Source: Caryophanales bacterium UBA782
GTDB lineage: Bacteria > Bacillota_I > Bacilli_A > RFN20 > CAG-826
Assembly: GCA_002296455.1 (NCBI GenBank)
Contig: DBJG01000038.1
Span: 1-8,889 of the forward strand
Reading direction: 5' to 3'
DNA length: 8,889 nt
Of the stretch, positions 6,670 to 8,889 are shown in pieces. The notes beneath the pieces were generated by a model. The model saw only the letters and a list, made by a program, of their open reading frames with translations. It ran no database searches and was not told where the DNA came from. The translations under genes were made by a program, and so were the position numbers. Position 1 is the stretch's first letter; every line of letters starts with the position of its first letter.

Positions 6670-7355
6670 TGACACTACACGACTTTTCTTACCCAAAAGG
6701 GAATCCATCGCTCCTTGCGGCGGACAAAAATCATCTTCAAGAAGAAGCAAAAAAGGCCGCGCTTGCTGGTTCTTATTTCATCCATATCGATGTGATGGAT
6801 GGCATTTTCGTTGCCAACACTTCCTTCGGACTAGAGGTGGCGAAAAGTATTGTTGATCCAAAAGTTGGGCATCCTTTCTTAAAAGACACGCACCTCATGG
6901 TGGAGCGGCCGCTCGATGTTGTCGCTTCCTATGCTACTATATCTAATATCGTAACCTTTCATCTTGAGGCTGCGAAAGATAAGCAAACGGTTTTGTCCGC
7001 GATTTCTCTAATACGTGAAAAGGGCGCCTTTGCTGGATTAGCGATTAACCCGGAAACAAAATTAGAAGAGATTTTCCCCTTCCTTTCCTGTCTTGATCTT
7101 GTACTTCTTATGACGGTTCATCCAGGGAAGGGTGGACAGCCTTTTGACCCTAATGGATATCATAGAATCGCTCGCTTGCGCCATGAACTTGATAAATTGA
7201 CTAACCCGCCAGTTCTTGAAATTGATGGGGGCGTAAACGAAAAGACGTACCAAGAAGCGATTCGCTCGGGCGCTGAATTGCTTGTTGCCGGCTCTTATCT
7301 ATATGGACATGACGATTTTGCGGAACGATTTATGCGATTAGAGGAAAAACAATGA
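6666..7355 (+). CDS. rpe: Ribulose-phosphate 3-epimerase
   Basis: Rpe interconverts D-ribulose 5-phosphate and D-xylulose 5-phosphate in the pentose-phosphate pathway; it is a cytoplasmic metal-dependent TIM barrel. The 229-residue product has the expected length and signatures: PSLLAAD (14-20), FIHIDVMDG (38-46), HLMVERP (76-82), then EIDGGV (185-190) and LLVAGSYLYG (205-214). The metal ligands H40, D42, H76 and catalytic/metal D187 are all in place. The phosphate-side loop, usually NPGFGGQ, reads HPGKGGQ (152-158), two substitutions that leave some room for a related sugar-phosphate substrate. Two ATGs occur in tandem at 6666 and 6669; the first overlaps the kinase TGA as ATGA. No strong Shine-Dalgarno is seen (only a weak CGGG), so coupling to the kinase is likely. 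In Bacillus rsgA stands between kinase and rpe; it is absent here. Confidence 0.94.
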   Translation: MMTLHDFSYPKGNPSLLAADKNHLQEEAKKAALAGSYFIHIDVMDGIFVANTSFGLEVAKSIVDPKVGHPFLKDTHLMVERPLDVVASYATISNIVTFHLEAAKDKQTVLSAISLIREKGAFAGLAINPETKLEEIFPFLSCLDLVLLMTVHPGKGGQPFDPNGYHRIARLRHELDKLTNPPVLEIDGGVNEKTYQEAIRSGAELLVAGSYLYGHDDFAERFMRLEEKQ

Positions 7356-8038
7356 CATTATTTATTGTTTTCTTGATTCTCACCCTTACATTGCCTATTC
7401 TCTTTCTATCTTATGCCCTTATAACAAAGAAAGAAGAAAAAGAGCCATTTTCCTTTCGCTCCTATTTTTCTTACGAACTTTTCCCAAAAAACAAAAGAAG
7501 TACGCACTATATAATATTAAGGATTATAGAGGGATTTTCCTTTGCCGTTCCTATTTTGCCTGGTTTATTTGGCCTTCTTTCTTTACACCAATGGGATTTA
7601 AATTCTGCGTTATTATTCATTGCTCTTCTTCTTTCTGGCCTTGCCTTTGGCACCAGTCAATACATGTTGAGCCTCGTTGATTTATCCTATGCAAGGCAAC
7701 ACCTCTCGCTCTTTTTCTCATCGGGTGCCAGTTTAATCCTTTTTGCTGGTATGGGCGGGTTTTATTTCATAGCCGTTTATCGCAATCTTAACGAAATGGT
7801 AATTCTTGTTCTTGCCATTCTCCTCTTTTTGATTTTATTGTTTACCGTCGCTTTCTTATTGAATCCGAAAATCAAAGATTGGGCAAAACTCGAAAAGCAA
7901 GAAAACGAAGATGGCAGTGTTTCCTTTCGCCGTCCTAAACGGTTTGTTCTTCCTTATAGCGAGTGGGGATTCGCTCTTTTGTCCATTCTTTCTAGCGTGA
8001 TTACACTTGTTGGTTTGTTTCTTATTTCTATAAAATAA
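7352..8038 (+). CDS. Uncharacterised membrane protein with about six transmembrane helices
   Basis: I do not recognise a family. The 228-residue protein has hydrophobic segments at about 3-24, 61-79, 86-107, 118-143, 148-171 and 204-226, consistent with six transmembrane helices. A charged loop KKEEKEPFSF follows the first helix, and a longer polar loop of about 30 residues, rich in Lys and Glu, separates the fifth and sixth; by the positive-inside rule these are probably cytoplasmic, though the two cannot both be inside unless one hydrophobic segment is not a full helix. No transporter signature is visible. It overlaps the rpe stop by ATGA and has GAGGA (7341-7345) six bases upstream, so it is the last gene of the run. 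Thiamine pyrophosphokinase, found after rpe in Bacillus, is not what is encoded here: the protein is wholly hydrophobic. Confidence 0.8.
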   Translation: MTLFIVFLILTLTLPILFLSYALITKKEEKEPFSFRSYFSYELFPKNKRSTHYIILRIIEGFSFAVPILPGLFGLLSLHQWDLNSALLFIALLLSGLAFGTSQYMLSLVDLSYARQHLSLFFSSGASLILFAGMGGFYFIAVYRNLNEMVILVLAILLFLILLFTVAFLLNPKIKDWAKLEKQENEDGSVSFRRPKRFVLPYSEWGFALLSILSSVITLVGLFLISIK

Positions 8039-8041
8039 AAG

Positions 8042-8066
8042 AAAAAAGCCAGCTCATCACTGGCTT
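8042..8066 (-). terminator. Intrinsic terminator of rpmB
   Basis: AAGCCAG (8046-8052) pairs with CTGGCTT (8060-8066) around a seven-base loop. Read on the - strand, the stem is followed by six T residues (complement of 8042-8047) and more T-rich sequence, the classical form, 20 bases after the rpmB stop. On the + strand the hairpin is followed by AAAATAAC, so it would be a poor terminator for the membrane-protein gene ending at 8038, unless it acts in both directions. Confidence 0.85.
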
Positions 8067-8086
8067 AAAATAACGAAAAAGAAAAA

Positions 8087-8296
8087 CTATTTCGCTTCAG
8101 CGGTCTTTTCTTTCGTACTCTTGTTGAGTGCACGATAAGCACGCGCGGACATTCTCACTTCGACCATCTTGCCGTTGATTTCTACTTTGTACTTTTGAAG
8201 ATTGACATTCCAAGTACGACGTGTGGCACGGACACTGTGGCTACGATTATTTCCGCTCATCGCCTTTTTTCCGGAAATTGGGCATACTCTTGACAT
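8087..8296 (-). CDS. rpmB: 50S ribosomal protein L28
   Basis: L28 (bL28) is a small basic protein of the large ribosomal subunit. The 69-residue product starts MSRVCPISGKKAMSGNNRSH, matching the family signature R-x-C-x-I-x-G-K-K near the N-terminus and S-G-N-x-R-S-H, followed by RRTWNVNLQK and VRMSARAYRAL. It has one cysteine only, so this is the non-zinc form. The tail NKSTKEKTAEAK extends a few residues past the Bacillus protein. AGAGGTG (complement of 8302-8308) lies five bases before the ATG. It is transcribed alone and convergently to the + strand run, as rpmB is next to the same cluster in Bacillus. Confidence 0.97.
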   Translation of the reverse strand: MSRVCPISGKKAMSGNNRSHSVRATRRTWNVNLQKYKVEINGKMVEVRMSARAYRALNKSTKEKTAEAK

Positions 8297-8331
8297 ATTT
8301 TCACCTCTACAACGCTAAAAGCGCGCTTAGA

Positions 8332-8352
8332 AATATACCATATTGGTATATT
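8332..8352. repeat. 21-bp palindrome over the rpmB promoter, possible operator
   Basis: AATATACCA (8332-8340) and TGGTATATT (8344-8352) are perfect reverse complements around TAT. The size and symmetry suit a dimeric repressor. Because each arm contains TATATT, the repeat also presents a -10-like hexamer on both strands. I do not recognise the operator family. Confidence 0.6.
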
Positions 8353-8359
8353 AGAGCAA
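8332..8359 (-). promoter_or_regulatory. Candidate rpmB promoter
   Basis: On the - strand, -35 TTGCTC (complement of 8354-8359) and -10 TATATT (complement of 8332-8337) are 16 bases apart. A second overlapping option is TTTACG (complement of 8371-8376) with TAATAT (complement of 8348-8353) at 17 bases. Either gives a short rpmB leader. The inverted repeat at 8332-8352 covers the -10 and most of the spacer. Confidence 0.5.
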
Positions 8360-8468
8360 AGCAAAATCTTCGTAAAATCATGAAAGTGAGACATTTTGTT
8401 CTTTCGCTTGAGAAGGGATGTAGAAGTAGAAGGGGATTTTTTACAAGAAAATGGCTTCGCCCATGTGT

Positions 8469-8497
8469 TTGAGGGGAATACTATGTTATAGTATTTT
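8469..8497 (+). promoter_or_regulatory. Candidate glgC promoter
   Basis: TTGAGG (8469-8474) and TATTTT (8492-8497) are 17 bases apart. Alternatively TG (8484-8485) plus one base and TATAGT (8487-8492) forms an extended -10 five of six from consensus. Both place transcription start around 8499-8504, leaving a leader of about 25-30 bases before glgC. Confidence 0.5.
8477..8495. repeat. 19-bp palindrome over the glgC promoter, possible operator
   Basis: AATACTAT (8477-8484) and ATAGTATT (8488-8495) are perfect reverse complements around GTT. It overlaps the promoter spacer and -10. Its half-site differs from that of the 8332-8352 palindrome, apart from the outer AATA/TATT ends, so it is probably a different site. 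Confidence 0.55.
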
Positions 8498-8528
8498 AGA
8501 TAGCAATTCGCCTTTTGGGGAGAGAGAT

Positions 8529-8889
8529 ATGAGCACTAAATTAGCCGCGATGATCTTAGCAGGTGGGAAAGGAACCCGCTTGCAGGCTTTGACAAAAAAG
8601 CGTGCCAAGCCTGCCGTTTCTTATGGAGGGAAGTACCGCATCATCGATTTTCCTTTGTCGAATTGTGCTAATAGCGGAATTCATTGCGTTGGGGTATTGA
8701 CTCAATACGAGAGCAGCGAATTAAACACTTATATCGGCAATGGCGAAAAGTGGGGGCTCAATGGTAACAAATCCTTAACATCTGTCTTGACACCGAAGCA
8801 AACAGAAGAAGGAAGTAATTGGTATCTTGGAACCGCTGATGCGATTTATCAAAACATCGATTGGCTTGATAGCGTTGATCCAGAATACG
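8529..8889 (+). CDS. glgC: Glucose-1-phosphate adenylyltransferase, 3'-truncated by window edge
   Basis: GlgC makes ADP-glucose from ATP and glucose 1-phosphate, the committed step of glycogen synthesis. The 120 complete codons present translate to the N-terminal nucleotidyltransferase domain: [11 protein letters not shown] (8-18) is the nucleotide-binding loop, [16 protein letters not shown] (26-41) the family block with K27, [10 protein letters not shown] (42-51) and LTQY (57-60) follow, and [12 protein letters not shown] (98-109) is the conserved GTADA region. GGGGAG (8517-8522) lies six bases before the ATG. A catalytic GlgC is favoured over the regulatory-like GlgD because the nucleotide loop and AKPAV block are intact. 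Being first after its own promoter suggests a glycogen operon continuing beyond the window, which cannot be seen here. Confidence 0.96.
   Translation, partial: MSTKLAAMILAGGKGTRLQALTKKRAKPAVSYGGKYRIIDFPLSNCANSGIHCVGVLTQYESSELNTYIGNGEKWGLNGNKSLTSVLTPKQTEEGSNWYLGTADAIYQNIDWLDSVDPEY

Larger units (their letters stand above)
8297..8528. other. Divergent intergenic region between rpmB and glgC
   Basis: This 232-base stretch has no credible gene; the open frame crossing it on the + strand runs over rpmB and has no family features. It holds the rpmB leader and promoter, two perfect inverted repeats (8332-8352 and 8477-8495), the glgC promoter and the glgC ribosome binding site GGGGAG (8517-8522). 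The part between about 8380 and 8460 shows nothing that I can assign. Confidence 0.7.

Noticed and set aside
8452..8466. Small hairpin ATGG...CCAT upstream of glgC
   Set aside because: Only four clean base pairs; not distinguishable from chance.
8221..8472. 83-residue + strand open frame over the rpmB/glgC intergenic region
   Set aside because: It is antisense to rpmB for its first third, has no family features and no credible ribosome binding site.

Overview
The window reads as chromosomal housekeeping DNA from a low-to-moderate GC member of the Bacillota, most like an uncultured lineage of Bacilli or Erysipelotrichia. This is inferred from the gene set and order: priA, an rsmB homologue, rlmN, a PP2C phosphatase, a PrkC-type kinase, rpe, and rpmB nearby. 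UGA serves as a stop codon (it ends priA, rlmN, the phosphatase, the kinase and rpe) and UGG codes for Trp, so this is the standard bacterial code and not that of UGA-recoding mollicutes. No mobile element, CRISPR array, tRNA or rRNA is visible.

Layout. Positions 1-2060 hold priA, cut at its 5' end by the window edge. An extended -10 promoter at about 2102-2110 then appears to start a compact seven-gene run on the + strand: an acidic-tailed hypothetical protein (2130-2645), an RsmB-family protein (2655-3986), rlmN (3990-5042), a PP2C phosphatase (5039-5794), a Ser/Thr kinase (5791-6669), rpe (6666-7355) and a six-helix membrane protein (7352-8038). Four successive junctions, rlmN to phosphatase through to rpe-membrane protein, are ATGA stop/start overlaps, which implies tight translational coupling. 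The ribosomal protein L28 gene rpmB (8087-8296) lies convergently on the - strand, with its intrinsic terminator in the short gap between. A 232-base divergent region (8297-8528) carries candidate promoters for rpmB and glgC, each overlapping a perfect inverted repeat. The 5' part of glgC (8529 to the edge) closes the window.

How the genes fit together. The run combines ribosome maturation (RsmB family, RlmN), reversible Ser/Thr phosphorylation (phosphatase plus kinase) and a pentose-phosphate enzyme (Rpe), an association familiar from Bacillus. Three genes usually found in the Bacillus-type cluster are absent here: def and fmt between priA and rsmB, and rsgA between the kinase and rpe. A hypothetical protein occupies the def/fmt position.

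Most unusual points. The RsmB homologue is a full-length, uninterrupted reading frame, yet it has lost both catalytic cysteines and the SAM-binding motifs of the family, so it looks like a conserved pseudoenzyme that automatic annotation would call a methyltransferase. The kinase consists only of a catalytic domain with a short basic-aromatic tail; it has no transmembrane segment and no PASTA domains. Two different palindromes sit on the divergent rpmB/glgC promoters. The heptamer TCTAGCG (or its complement) occurs eight times.
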